Source: CBDCYS01 sp965226245
Lineage (GTDB): Bacteria > Acidobacteriota > Terriglobia > Bryobacterales > UBA6623
Length of the DNA stretch: 64,000 bases
Reading direction: 5' to 3'
Assembly (NCBI GenBank): GCA_965226245.1
Contig: CBDDCL010000015.1
Span: 3,348,001 to 3,412,000 of the forward strand
A model generated the notes under the pieces. It did no database searches, was not told the DNA's origin, and saw nothing but the letters and a program-made list of their open reading frames with translations. Each line of letters begins with the position of its first letter. The first letter of the stretch is position 1. Positions 25,437 to 34,239 of the stretch are shown here, one piece after another. The position numbers were made by a program, and so were the translations under genes.

Positions 25437-25842
25437 CGTGCTGGCGGCATTTGGCAGCCGCCGCGAGCGCTTCGGGAGCGCCCAGGAGGTGCAGACGACG
25501 AGCGGCATCGCGCCGGTTCGCAATCAGAGCGGCAAACGAGAGTGCGTGCACGTGCGCTGGGCCTGTCCCAAGTTTTTGCGGCAGACCTTTCACGAATTCG
25601 CGGCCTTTTCTGTCCGCCGATCGGTCTGGGCGGGCGCCTTTTACGAACAAAAATGGGAGCAGGGCAAGGATCACCATGCGGCCGTGCGCGCCCTGGTTTT
25701 CAAGTGGATTCGGATTTTGTATCGTTGCTGGCAAGACAGCAAGCCTTATGAGGAATCGGAGGAATCGCGCTACCTGGCGGCCCTCCGGCGCCGCGGCTCC
25801 CCGCTGGTTCGAGACTTGCCCGTTTCTGTGGAAAGCTTGTGA
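25430..25842 (+). pseudogene. IS110-family transposase, C-terminal fragment
   Basis: The plus frame encodes LAAFGSRRERFGSAQEVQTT, SGIAPVRNQSGKRECVHVRW and SRYLAALRRRGSPL, followed by a stop. These are the standard elements of the C-terminal Transposase_20 domain of IS110/IS116/IS902 enzymes (helix-hairpin-helix region, SGIAPV, and a terminal RYLAALRRRG). The DEDD N-terminal half is absent. The junction with the IS630 part is abrupt, without an obvious inverted repeat. Confidence 0.72.
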
Positions 25843-26204
25843 ATTGGCTGTGCATCAGCGGCAGAAAAATCTGCTCTACCCTCTTGACAGACCAACTCAG
25901 ATGGCTGGAAGGGTGAGCAGGCGCGAGCTTCCGGGGCTCGCCGGGGAGATGCGCCCGCCGATACGCTGAGTGAGCGGGCGCTGCTAAGCCAAAATTCGAT
26001 TGGGAGCGCCGGGCAAACGGCGCCCGGCGATCGTCGCGTTGGCCCAGCCCAAGGCCTCAGCTCCGAGACTTCACCAAAGCAATCCCGCCCACAAACACAG
26101 ACGCGGCTGTGAGCCCGCCGAATGGGTCAGCAGCACCCACTCGCAGCATCATGCTCAACCGGCGAGTGCCTCGCCACGGCCCCTCCAGCCGCCCCCCCCC
26201 AACC
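25843..26204. other. Gene-free interval before the IS21 terminus
   Basis: About 360 bp with no supported gene. It includes an inverted GC-rich stretch near 25950-25982 (gcgcccgccg ... gcgggcgctg). Confidence 0.5.
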
Positions 26205-26253
26205 GGACATTTCTACTTGGCAACGATTAGGACATTTCTACTTGGCGTTGACA
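26205..26253 (-). mobile_element. Solo IS21-type terminus
   Basis: On the minus strand the sequence begins TGTCAACGCCAAGTAGAAAT (end at 26253), and the 17-mer gccaagtagaaatgtcc occurs twice (26230-26246 and 26205-26221). IS21-family ends start with TGT and carry such multiple internal repeats as transposase sites. No istA/istB genes are present. It is an orphan end left after deletion, and it cuts the hypothetical gene at 26547. Confidence 0.6.
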
Positions 26254-26547
26254 CTTCGGGTTTACGATGATCTTGCCGAACAGACCTTCGTCGTGAACTT
26301 GGAAGATGTCGTACGTTCTATCGATGATCAGAATGACCCAGGCAGGCATCGCGCCGTGATCGTCGCCCTCCTGAACGAGCACATCCTGGACCGGCATCCT
26401 CATGTGACAAAGGCCAAAACACAGGAGCTTGCCGTTGGCATCGACGAATTCTCCGATCTCAAGATCCAGGTCATTCAAGAGCTTCTGCTCCATGTGGATA
26501 CTCCCTCTTGCAAGGTGATGTAGTTCGAGCTCCAGAACGATGGCCAT
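26227..26547 (-). pseudogene. Unrecognised acidic protein, 3' end replaced by an IS21 terminus
   Basis: I do not recognise the family. The frame begins at ATG 26547 or at ATG 26490 (MEQKLLNDLDLEIGEFVDAN); it is acidic and contains VILIIDRTYDIFQVHDEG. Its last eight codons (CQRQVEMS) and stop come from the IS21 terminus, so the native C-terminus is lost. It is divergent from the UPF0489 gene, 48 bp away. The antisense frame is also open, which lowers confidence that this strand is the real one. Confidence 0.35.
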
Positions 26548-26595
26548 CTTTATGTCGTCTTGCTCCGGGTATGATTTCGTCCCACCGAGGATACC

Positions 26596-27145
26596 GTGTC
26601 TTCGATCTTAGACATCGACTTGGATTACTTTTGCTTCTTTGATAAGCCTGTCGAAGAACTCGACCGCCTGCTCGCCTGGGCCGGACGCCCAGTTGACTTC
26701 GTTGTGGAACACCATCACGAGGCATTTGAGCGATGGGTGAATGCTGTGAAGCACAGAGTCATCCGTGCTCCGCAGTTCATCCTTCATGTGGACGAGCACC
26801 ACGACATGCTCAGCGATCGGCGTCCGATTGGTTTCGGAAACTTCCTTTACTTCGCAATGCGTCGCTGGCCAAACTGCCGTGTGCACTGGTTGGTGAAGGA
26901 ATCCATCGACTGCCCCGACATGTGGCTATCCCAGCGGGGCTGGAACAGCGTTGCAGATCGCTTCACGATGGGAGCTTAACCTTCAACCGGCCTGGCCCAA
27001 GCCTGACCTTGTGAGTGTCTGTACGAGCCCTGGTTCCATCGACAAAGTGCTTCGCCGTAAGCTTGTAAGGCAGCTCGACACGGCGACTTCGACTCACGCG
27101 AAAAAGCCCTGGAGATATAACCAAAAGTTGTGGATGAGCAGCTGA
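26596..27145 (+). pseudogene. UPF0489 family (arginase/peptide-arginase-like) gene with frameshift
   Basis: GTG 26596 follows an accgagg ribosome site. The protein has the UPF0489 marks: SILDIDLDYFCFF at the N-terminus and FILHVDEHHDMLSD at about residues 62-75, both metal-binding motifs of the arginase/deacetylase fold. The frame stops at 26979 after VADRFTMGA, but the next frame continues the family C-terminus (RWELNLQPAWPKPDLVSVCT, SPGSIDKVL) to 27145, so one base was gained or lost near 26965. Some UPF0489 members are peptide arginases that convert Arg to ornithine in ribosomal peptides; no precursor peptide is recognisable nearby. Confidence 0.65.
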
Positions 27146-27222
27146 GGAAGGGCGGCGTATCCTGACAATTGAGGAATCAATCAATTCAATCGTTTCCTGG
27201 AGAGGAACAAGGAGGATACGCC

Positions 27223-27441
27223 ATGAGTCAGTGTGAGGCTGCTGAAAGCAGTAGTCAAGTCAACCCCCAAGTCATTGATGGAAAGGAACGCTCGCCCTTG
27301 GATGAAGTGCTGCGCCAAGGAGCGCGCCAGATGCTTGTCAAGGCCGTGGAAGCCGAAGTGGCTGCCTACATCGAAACCCATCAGCAGGAAGTCGACGAGG
27401 GACGGTCGGCGGCCGGTGGTGGGGACGGTGTACGTCGATAA
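27223..27441 (+). pseudogene. IS256-family transposase, N-terminal fragment
   Basis: ATG 27223 lies after a perfect aaggaggatacgcc ribosome site. The segment SPLDEVLRQGARQMLVKAVE and EAEVAAYIETHQQEVDEGR is the standard beginning of mutator-type (IS256) transposases. Homology ends after about 55 codons; a different frame then reads GTVYVDKYELPKPFPERIRV to a stop at 27502, from an unrecognised gene. Inactive. Confidence 0.7.
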
Positions 27442-28009
27442 GTACGAGTTGCCGAAGCCTTTTCCTGAGCGGATTCGTGTCATGATTGAGGTGGCGGAGT
27501 AGCGCGGCGCTAGAGGGTTCACGGAAGGTCCTTCGCTGATAGAATGTCGATCAAGACGAAGGGAGGGTTACGTTGCCGGGACGCAGCTTCGCGCCTAGCA
27601 GCCCGTGGTAAAAGTATCCCAAAGGACCTGACAAAACCGTGTGCCGAATATCGGTTTTCTAGGGACGGCCTCATGGTAGGGGGTCCTTTCTACTAGGGAC
27701 AGCCTTTCAATGTGCCCCGGCGGGCTCTGTTGGGACCAACGTCGGCGCCGGTGAGGCATGGAGGACGGCTCGTCAACTCAACACTTCCCACGGTCATGTC
27801 GTACGCAATCGTCTCGACATGTGCCACAGCACGAATCGAAACCAACTCGGCTCCCGAGGCGGCTCTTTTCCTCAAACCAATGTCAGCGGTATTCACACCA
27901 CGAACCCGCTCGGTTTCGGGCGGAAAACACAACGCCGGATGCTCCAACTCGTAAACAGCATAGCCTATTCCTGCTAAGCTGTGATCGTCTCTGAGCAGAG
28001 CCGCCCCTA
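27442..28009. other. Interval of decayed sequence between IS256 and sulfotransferase remnants
   Basis: No intact gene. The 3' tail of an unrecognised frame ends at 27502. Open frames on both strands between 27690 and 28000 overlap each other, and none has a recognisable motif. Confidence 0.45.
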
Positions 28010-28189
28010 CAGGTGGCAACGCCGCTGCGCTTCCTAGGTGCCGACCTGGCCAAAGAACAGGTGCTGCCGCTATGGGAGTCGATCGCTCCCCCCGCGACCA
28101 TCGGCCGCTACAAAGCTGGCCGGCCCGACATATTCGATGCTGCCGACGTCGCTTTCGTAAAGTCGCTAGGCTTTGAAACAACCTATTAA
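28010..28189 (+). pseudogene. Sulfotransferase family protein, C-terminal fragment
   Basis: The frame ending at 28187-28189 encodes PLRFLGADLAKEQVLPLWES, IAPPATIGRYKAGRPDIFDA and ADVAFVKSLGFETTY. This is the C-terminal helix and tail of PAPS-dependent sulfotransferases (the ATIGRYK segment corresponds to the phosphate-binding RxG region at the end of the fold). A stop about 20 bp upstream in frame removes the remainder. It ends 68 bp before the next sulfotransferase gene, so two tandem paralogues once lay here. Confidence 0.6.
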
Positions 28190-28341
28190 CTCTCCGATGA
28201 AACCCTGGCGAACGTCTACGGGTCCTCGACACCTCGTTCAGACCCAGATATGCCACCATGAGCGCTGAGGGAATCATGAGCGACATGCGCCCTCTTCTTT
28301 TGGGCGGGGTCGGCGGCAGCGGGACCCGAGTGATAGCCCAG

Positions 28342-29368
28342 ATGGGGTATTTAGTTGACTCCAGTAGCCACTACATCTTGGGGGTGGGGGTGCCGGCCCT
28401 GGTGGCCTCGACCATTGTCTTATAGGGAGCAGGGTCGGCGGCGACCGCCTGCTGGAGGAGGCGATAGAAAAGTTTGCCGCGCGACCGTGAGGTCCGCCGG
28501 TTGAAGCGGAACGTGAACTCGTCCAGGTAGTAGTCCAAATACTCGTGACTGACAGCCCCCTGGTGGGTCCCCAACAGCCAGCGCTTTAGCAGAGAGGCGA
28601 CACGATGGACTCTCGGCAGCAGCTTACTCGCCGATTGCCGCTTCCCGCGCAGCACGGTGACTTCATGGCGGTATCCTTTGTTCTCCAATCCCGCATAGCC
28701 TTCCCAGCCGTCGGTGTGCACGAGGCTGCCAGGTTGGATAGCTTCTTCGACAAAGGCTTCCAAGCTCGCCGCTGAGGCATCCGCGATCCGACGGAGCCGG
28801 ATGCGACCCATACCGCGCCCATCCTCCTCGGCAGCAACCGCAACTAACGCTTTGCCAACCATTTCGCGACCTCGGACGCCCTCTTCGACTCCGCCCACAT
28901 ACGTTTCGTCCACCTCCACCCGGCCGACCAGCCGATTGCGACCGGGGCGCACCATGGCGCGGCGGAACTTGTGCAGCCAGGTCCAGGCGGTTACATAGCT
29001 ACCCAAACCCAAGACCCGCTGCAACTCCAGCGCGCTGGCCCCGCCTTTTTGCGTTGTCACCCACCAAGCCGCCCGGAACCACAACGTCAAGGGCTTGCGG
29101 GTGTCCTGGAAAATCGTGCCCGCCGTCACCGAGGCCTGGTAACCGCAGTCGGCGCAGAGCAGCAGATTGCGTTTGCTGGCCCATGAGGACTGGATCCCAC
29201 AGCGCGGGCACACGAACCCCTCCGGCCAGCGCAGCTTCAGCAGGTACTCCCGGCACGCCTCCTCGGTCGAGAATCGAGCTTCCAACTCGACGAGGTTTCG
29301 GGGGTAGTCCTCCTTCATGCCCCCAACCACAACATATTGTGGCTACTGGAGTCAACTAAATACCCCAT
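28342..29368 (-). mobile_element. IS1595-family insertion sequence, complete, 1027 bp
   Basis: The ends are perfect 30-bp inverted repeats (28342-28371 and 29339-29368, beginning atggggtatttagttgactc). They are flanked by the exact 8-bp duplication tagcccag (28334-28341 and 29369-29376), as expected for IS1595. A single intact transposase gene fills the element. It sits in a sulfotransferase gene, between codons for Gln and Ile of VIAQ-IVAK. Confidence 0.92.
28371..29318 (-). CDS. IS1595 (ISXO2-like) transposase
   Basis: The protein has an N-terminal zinc ribbon (FVCPRCG ... LLCADCGY) that binds the IS ends, followed by an ISXO2-like DDE/N domain: VEVDETYVGG (first Asp), LVHTDGWEGY (second Asp) and AVSHEYLDYYLDEFTFRFNR near the C-terminus. 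About 315 residues, the usual size, uninterrupted; the ATG at 29318 (MKEDYPRN) is used, with a GTG four codons upstream as alternative. Together with perfect ends and duplication it suggests a recent, possibly active insertion. Confidence 0.9.
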   Translation of the reverse strand: MKEDYPRNLVELEARFSTEEACREYLLKLRWPEGFVCPRCGIQSSWASKRNLLLCADCGYQASVTAGTIFQDTRKPLTLWFRAAWWVTTQKGGASALELQRVLGLGSYVTAWTWLHKFRRAMVRPGRNRLVGRVEVDETYVGGVEEGVRGREMVGKALVAVAAEEDGRGMGRIRLRRIADASAASLEAFVEEAIQPGSLVHTDGWEGYAGLENKGYRHEVTVLRGKRQSASKLLPRVHRVASLLKRWLLGTHQGAVSHEYLDYYLDEFTFRFNRRTSRSRGKLFYRLLQQAVAADPAPYKTMVEATRAGTPTPKM

Positions 29369-29754
29369 TAGCCCAGATCGTTGCCAAGCTGGGCTTTTAC
29401 GTCGGAAGCAATCTCAACGACGCCTTCGATAATCTTGATTGGCCTGGAAACCGGAAGCTACTGCTCGACGGAGCGAAATCCGATGAGGAGAAGCTCGTGG
29501 GTCTCGCAACGGGCTTTAAGCCGTTCGCACCACAGATGCTTCATCGTGCCGAAGCATCGGGGAAAGCGAGCCCTTTCTGGGCCAGACGATCGGGAGATAC
29601 AGACGGCATCGCCAACCCGGCATGTTCGATCCCGCTGATATCGAGACGGTAGAAGCGCCCGGCTACGAAGTGGAATGGTAGGCTGTGGGATATAGGCGGA
29701 TTTGGGGCAAGGATTTCTGTCCGGTTGAACACACGCCGGTACACTTTGGCGCGT

Positions 29755-29966
29755 TCAGAGAGGTCTGGCCGGCACGGCGATACGCGCTGACGTGGGCTTG
29801 TCGAAGGGGCGCGAGGTGTGGCTGTGGAGCGTTTCCCAGGCCTCCTCGCTAACCTCGGTCTTGAGCGACTTGTAGGGGTCGTTTGCGCCGAGGAAATAGG
29901 CGTGTCGGACGAAGAAACTTTCCTCGCTGTAGTCCGTATCGATAAACCAGCAGGCGATCCCCTCTT
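29755..29966 (-). pseudogene. C-terminal fragment of a DNA methyltransferase (type III Mod-like)
   Basis: The minus frame ending at 29755-29757 encodes DTDYSEESFFVRHAYFLGAN, DPYKSLKTEVSEEAWETLHS and TSRPFDKPTSARIAV. This resembles the C-terminal tail of site-specific adenine methyltransferases of the type III Mod class (Y..E.FFVRHAYF-GA, SRPF). A stop precedes it immediately and no catalytic DPPY part is present. It lies downstream of the helicase fragment on the same strand. The match is from memory of the family and should be verified. Confidence 0.45.
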
Positions 29967-30071
29967 ACTTATCTGCTCGCCGCACAGCGTACCCCTGACA
30001 GCTTGCAGGCGTCGCACCGTGGTCCCGGTATGGGTAGCGACCACCGCTCACATGCCGACTGCAGCTGCTCG

Positions 30072-31808
30072 TCACTCGGTCTTCCGTTCTCGCTCAAGTG
30101 CCGCCGCGACACTGGTGCCGACGGTGTCGCGGAGAGCTTTCTCAGAAAGCCCCCAAACGGCCTCGGGCTGCACAGCCCCCGCTCTGTGGAGCGCGAGATA
30201 AGCGCCACGGGGAAGCCGGACAGGGAGTTCCAACAATTCAAGTGCTTCGGCTGGAAGGCCGACTTCAAGCTGTGCGAGAAGCTTCTGTACGTCGTCCGCT
30301 TCGGTGTCCTGGCCGGGCAGTAGGACGTTGGCGATCTCGAACGCAGCCTGAAGGTGAAAGCGAGCGAGTTCGGCGAAGGAACGGATGTCCCCCGCACCAA
30401 TGCTGTAGTACGGGTTCACCGTGAAGGTGCGTTCGATTTCCTCAATCGGCATGCCGCGGGTCCACTCTCGGAGCACAGCTACCCTTTTGCAACGTGCCTG
30501 GTAGGCCATGTTGTCTGGGGCCCCGTGTTGGACCGCAGCGGCTACGTCGCGACCGTAATGCTGGGCTACGTGGCTCTGCCAAACCGACTCGCGCGTTCCC
30601 TTCCTGAACATCGGCGTGTACGCCCCGTCAAACTCGGGTAGGGCGTGAGTGTAGGCCAAGAGCTTTTCCGCAGAGAGAGAGCCTTCAGGGGTCCTTCGGA
30701 GAAGAGCGACCAGGCGCATTGCTGAACGCAGCTTGAGATGCGACCGACCGCACGCCCTCCCGAGTAGAGAAAGCCTGACGAGCTCCATCTCCTCCTCGAG
30801 CAGGCCCAGCTCGATCATTTGCTGAAGCAGATTCTCGAGCTCTTCGCGCGTGCGTTCCTGCCAGTCGTGCGAAGTCCTCGTTTCGAGGTACCCGGCATAC
30901 GTGTTGGAGAGGAGCCTGACCACAGCATTCCGTGGAACTTCGTCTACCTGGGCCAGGAGCCTTAAGACCCACGTGTCGAGGTCTTGTGGGTCGAAGGATG
31001 ACCGGATTGGTTCCGGTTTTCCGCAGACGTAGCGATTAAACAGCAGCGCTCGTTGGACTGAGCCGCCAGCCAAAAGAACGCTCCGCCCTTGTTTGGCAAG
31101 GCCGAGGCGGCCGGCTCGGCCAGCCATGTTCTTGTAGAACGCAATCGTGTAGTCCTCTGGGGGTCGGCTCGCGAATGCGGTCTCTGCGATGATGACCGTC
31201 GAGGCTGGTGTATTCACGCCGGCCGCAACGGTAGAAGTCGCCGCCATAGCGCGTATAGGCCCGTTGGGATCACGGAAAACGCGCTCCACGACCACACGCT
31301 CTTCTCGTGAAAGATCGCTCGTATGAAACGCCGTCCCACCTTGGAGGGCGGAGTGTAGAACCTGTGATGTTGTCGACTGATCCTGCGCCGGAAGCTCGGC
31401 AAGGACCGCGTCGGCAGGGGGAAGTCCAAGCTCTTGTGCGAGGTACTGGGCGCAGGCAGTAGACGAGCCTTTTTTATTGCGGAAGACGAGAACCTGTTCA
31501 CCTGCAGCCACCAGCTTGCGGACGAGGGGAACAATGACGTCCTGCGAGCCGGGTCGGCTCCGTCGTTGAGCAATGTCGTAACGACTGAGGAGCTGTTCGC
31601 TGAGCTCGTTGCCTTCTGGATCAAAGAATTGATAGGTGCCGTTTCGATCGAGCACTCCCTCAATCAGCGGCACGGGACGTTCGGAAGTGGAAAGAGTTTG
31701 GCATCCGAGCCACTTGTCGAAGTGGTTGACGTCTCCGATAACCGCAGACAGGGCGACGATCTGCGGTTCGACACCTCGCTCTCGTGCGGCTAGCGCATGT
31801 TTGCACAT
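30072..31808 (-). pseudogene. Ski2/Hel308-like DEAD/DEAH helicase, first RecA domain missing
   Basis: The 578 codons start at motif III-like QIVALSAVIGDVNHFDKWLG and continue with the second RecA domain: VLVFRNKKGSSTACA (motif IV), FHTSDLSREERVVVERVF, AATSTVAAGVNTPASTVIIA (motif V) and YKNMAGRAGRLG (motif VI). Winged-helix and ratchet-like parts follow to the C-terminus. Walker A and the DEAD/DEAH box are absent, so it cannot hydrolyse ATP as it stands. Upstream sequence is an IS fragment. Related helicases occur in DNA repair and in phage-defence pairs (for example Hachiman HamB); which type this was is not decidable here. Confidence 0.75.
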
Positions 31809-31981
31809 TTGGGCCGATTTTGACCCCTCCTCTGCCCGTAAGTGACTGAAAACACGAGGCCGGTGTCTCGGGCGGCCGACTGCTGCTTAGCTTTTCGTTA
31901 GGTGGCCCATAGCAGAACGTACTTGAGCAGTTCAAGATTGAGTTCTGATGAAGACAGGGGCTGTTTTTCATGCGGCTCGGG

Positions 31982-32371
31982 TTACGCCGAAGCTTCGAGC
32001 GGAACGAGTTCGAAGCCGCTGTTACCGCGTGTTGGGAACGGATCAGATCGGCGGCAGCAACAGATCGGCGGCAGGTGGGGCCTCTGGTCGTCGACCTGGT
32101 AGTCGATGATGATCTGGTTTGCGGCTTCCTGGATCTTGACCAGCTTGCCGCACTCGGTGGGCGTGGCTGCCTTGCCTTTGGGAATGATCTCGGTGGAGGG
32201 CTCAAACAGACTGACCAGCTTTTCGGGGGCCTGCGTGTCGCCGCCGAAGAGGCGCTGCTTGGTCTGCCGCATCACTTGCTTGAGGCGAGGGATCATCGTG
32301 TCTAAGCCGAAGTTCCAGGGGCCGATTTCGGCGTAAGAGTAACCAAGAAAGGGAGTTAGGGCCGGCTTGGG
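31982..32371 (-). pseudogene. ISNCY-like (IS5-superfamily) transposase fragment
   Basis: The minus frame contains PFLGYSYAEIGPWNFGLDTM, IPRLKQVMRQTKQRLFGGDT, KLVSLFEPSTEIIPKGKAAT and PTECGKLVKIQEAANQIIID, a characteristic central part of ISNCY-type transposases (…FEPHTEIIRKGK…EFGKLVKIQEAENQI…). Both ends are missing; homology fades around 32060. It borders the helicase deletion, so this IS probably removed the helicase N-terminus. Confidence 0.65.
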
Positions 32372-32452
32372 GTGGTCTCGAAGTGCTGTTTGTAGCCACT
32401 AATTAGTGACTTTCTTCTGGACTTTTTGCTCTAGATATGCTATCATAGCTTT

Positions 32453-34186
32453 ATGCCATCTAGATTCGGCCCTGTTCATGTAGCCACCACTACTCGCCGC
32501 TACAAAGGCAAAATCTATACCTCCCACCTGCTCCGCCGCTCCTTTCGCGTCGGCCAGCAGGTCAAACACGAAACCCTCGGCAATCTCTCCCACCTGCCCG
32601 ATTCCCTCATCGACGTCATCCGCCGCTCGCTCGCCGGCGAATCCTTTGTGCCCGCCGCCGAGGCTTTCCTGGTCGAACGCTCCCGCCCCCACGGTCACGT
32701 TGAAGCTGTTCTCGGCACGCTCCGCCAGCTCGGCCTCGAACGCCTGCTGGGGTCCAAACCCTCGCGCCAGCGCGACCTCGTCGTGGCCATGATCGTCGAG
32801 CGGCTGCTGCATCCCGGCTCGAAACTGGCCACCACCAGGCTGTGGCAGCATTCCACGCTGGCTGAGCAGCTGGGCGTCGAAGACGCCGACGAAAACGATC
32901 TCTACGCGGCGCTGGACTGGCTGCTGGCCCGCCAAAAACGCATCGAAAAGAAGCTCGCGGCGCGGCATCTCGCGGCCGGCGACACCGTGCTCTACGACGT
33001 CTCCAGCAGCTACTACGAAGGACGCCACTGCCCGCTGGCGGCCCACGGCCACAGCCGCGACCGCAAGAAAGGCCAGCCGATCATCGTCTACGGCGTGCTC
33101 GCCGACAGCCAAGGACGGCCGCTGGCGGTCAGCGTCTACCCCGGCAACACGGGCGATCCGGCGACGCTGCCCGATCAGGTGGACACGCTGCGGCGGCGCT
33201 TCGGGCTCGAGCGCGTGGTGCTGGTGGGCGACCGCGGTTTGTGGACCCAAACGCAGATTGAAAACCTGCGGCAACATCGCGGGCTGGGCTGGATCTCGGC
33301 GCTGCGCGCGCCGGCGCTGCGGCGGCTGGCCAGCGAAGGCGCGTTGCAGTTATCGTTGTTCGACAAGAAAAACTTGGCTGAAATTCACTCCCCCGACTAT
33401 CCCGGCGAGCGGCTGGTGGCCTGCTATAACCCGCTGCTGGCCGAGGAGCGCGGGCGCAAGCGCGACGAGCTGCTGGCGGCCAGCGAGAAGGAATTCGAGC
33501 GCATCGAGGCCGAGGTGGCGCGGCGCAAACGCACCCCGCTGACCGCCGCCGAGATCGGACGCAAGGCGGGCCGCGTGCAGGACCGCTACAAGATGGGCAA
33601 GCATTTTGAGACGACCATCGGCGAGGGCGTTTTCCGCTGGCGGCGGCGCACGGCGGCGGTCGAAGCAGAAGCGGCGCTGGACGGCATCTACGTCATCCGC
33701 AGCAGCGAAAAGAAGGCCGATCTGAAGGCCGAAGACGCGGTGCGTTCCTACAAGAGTTTGGCCCGGGTGGAGCGCGTGTTTCGCTGCATGAAAGGCGCGG
33801 ATTTGCGGGTGCGGCCGATCTTTCACCGCACGCCGGACCACGTGCGGGCGCACATTTTTTTGTGTCTGCTGGCCTATTACGTGGAGTGGCGGATGCGCCA
33901 AGCGTGGGCGGAGTTGCTGTTTGAAGACGAGCAGCTGGAGGCCGGCCGGCAGCAACGCGATCCGGTGGCGCCGGCCGAGCCTTCGGCGGCGGTGAAAAAG
34001 AAAAAGACCCGCCGCCGCACGTCCGGGGGGTTGCCCGTGCACAGCTTCCAGACGTTGCTCGACGCCCTGGCGACGCGCTGCCAAAACACCTGCCGGGTCG
34101 GCGGCGAGGGGAGCGCGGCGACGTTCGAACAACGGACCGCGCCGACGGCGCTGCAAAAGCGGGCCTTGGAGCTGCTGGGCCTGTAG
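32453..34186 (+). CDS. IS1634-family transposase, full length
   Basis: 577 residues with all parts: N-terminal YKGKIYTSHLLRRSFRVGQQ, a catalytic region VLYDVSSSYYEGRHCPLA and IIVYGVLADSQGRPLAVSVY, second Asp in VLVGDRGLWTQTQI, and a C-terminal ARVERVFRCMKGADLRVRPI with the catalytic Glu, then FHRTPDHVRAHIFLCLLAYY. A late insertion KKKKTRRRTSGG precedes the tail. The frame is intact. I could not fix the terminal repeats; the 5' flank near 32400 and the 3' flank near 34225 are candidates. Confidence 0.88.
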   Translation: MPSRFGPVHVATTTRRYKGKIYTSHLLRRSFRVGQQVKHETLGNLSHLPDSLIDVIRRSLAGESFVPAAEAFLVERSRPHGHVEAVLGTLRQLGLERLLGSKPSRQRDLVVAMIVERLLHPGSKLATTRLWQHSTLAEQLGVEDADENDLYAALDWLLARQKRIEKKLAARHLAAGDTVLYDVSSSYYEGRHCPLAAHGHSRDRKKGQPIIVYGVLADSQGRPLAVSVYPGNTGDPATLPDQVDTLRRRFGLERVVLVGDRGLWTQTQIENLRQHRGLGWISALRAPALRRLASEGALQLSLFDKKNLAEIHSPDYPGERLVACYNPLLAEERGRKRDELLAASEKEFERIEAEVARRKRTPLTAAEIGRKAGRVQDRYKMGKHFETTIGEGVFRWRRRTAAVEAEAALDGIYVIRSSEKKADLKAEDAVRSYKSLARVERVFRCMKGADLRVRPIFHRTPDHVRAHIFLCLLAYYVEWRMRQAWAELLFEDEQLEAGRQQRDPVAPAEPSAAVKKKKTRRRTSGGLPVHSFQTLLDALATRCQNTCRVGGEGSAATFEQRTAPTALQKRALELLGL

Positions 34187-34239
34187 CCAGAAGAGCGAAT
34201 TTCGCCGGCCGCCTTTCCGCCGCAGAATCAATGACTTAC

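Larger units (their letters stand above)
28258..29681 (+). pseudogene. Sulfotransferase gene interrupted by an IS1595 element
   Basis: Before the IS: a start (ATG at 28258, 28276 or 28285) and MRPLLLGGVGGSGTRVIAQ, the PAPS-binding P-loop of sulfotransferases. After the IS (from 29369) the frame resumes with IVAKLGFYVGSNLNDAFDNL and KSDEEKLVGLATGFKPFAPQ. Near 29570 a frameshift is needed to read TIGRYRRHRQPGMFDPADIE and TVEAPGYEVEW to the stop at 29679. Removing the IS restores only ~140 codons of an expected 250-300, so the middle was also deleted. The two C-terminal tails of this gene and its upstream neighbour are homologous. Confidence 0.72.

Noticed and set aside
27693..28286. 197-codon minus frame
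   Set aside because: Overlaps the sulfotransferase remnant on the other strand; composition suggests a shadow frame.
29541..30044. 167-codon minus frame
   Set aside because: It overlaps the sulfotransferase tail and the methyltransferase tail in a different frame and is Arg/Ser/Pro-rich.
32399..33277. 292-codon minus frame
   Set aside because: Antisense to the intact IS1634 transposase.
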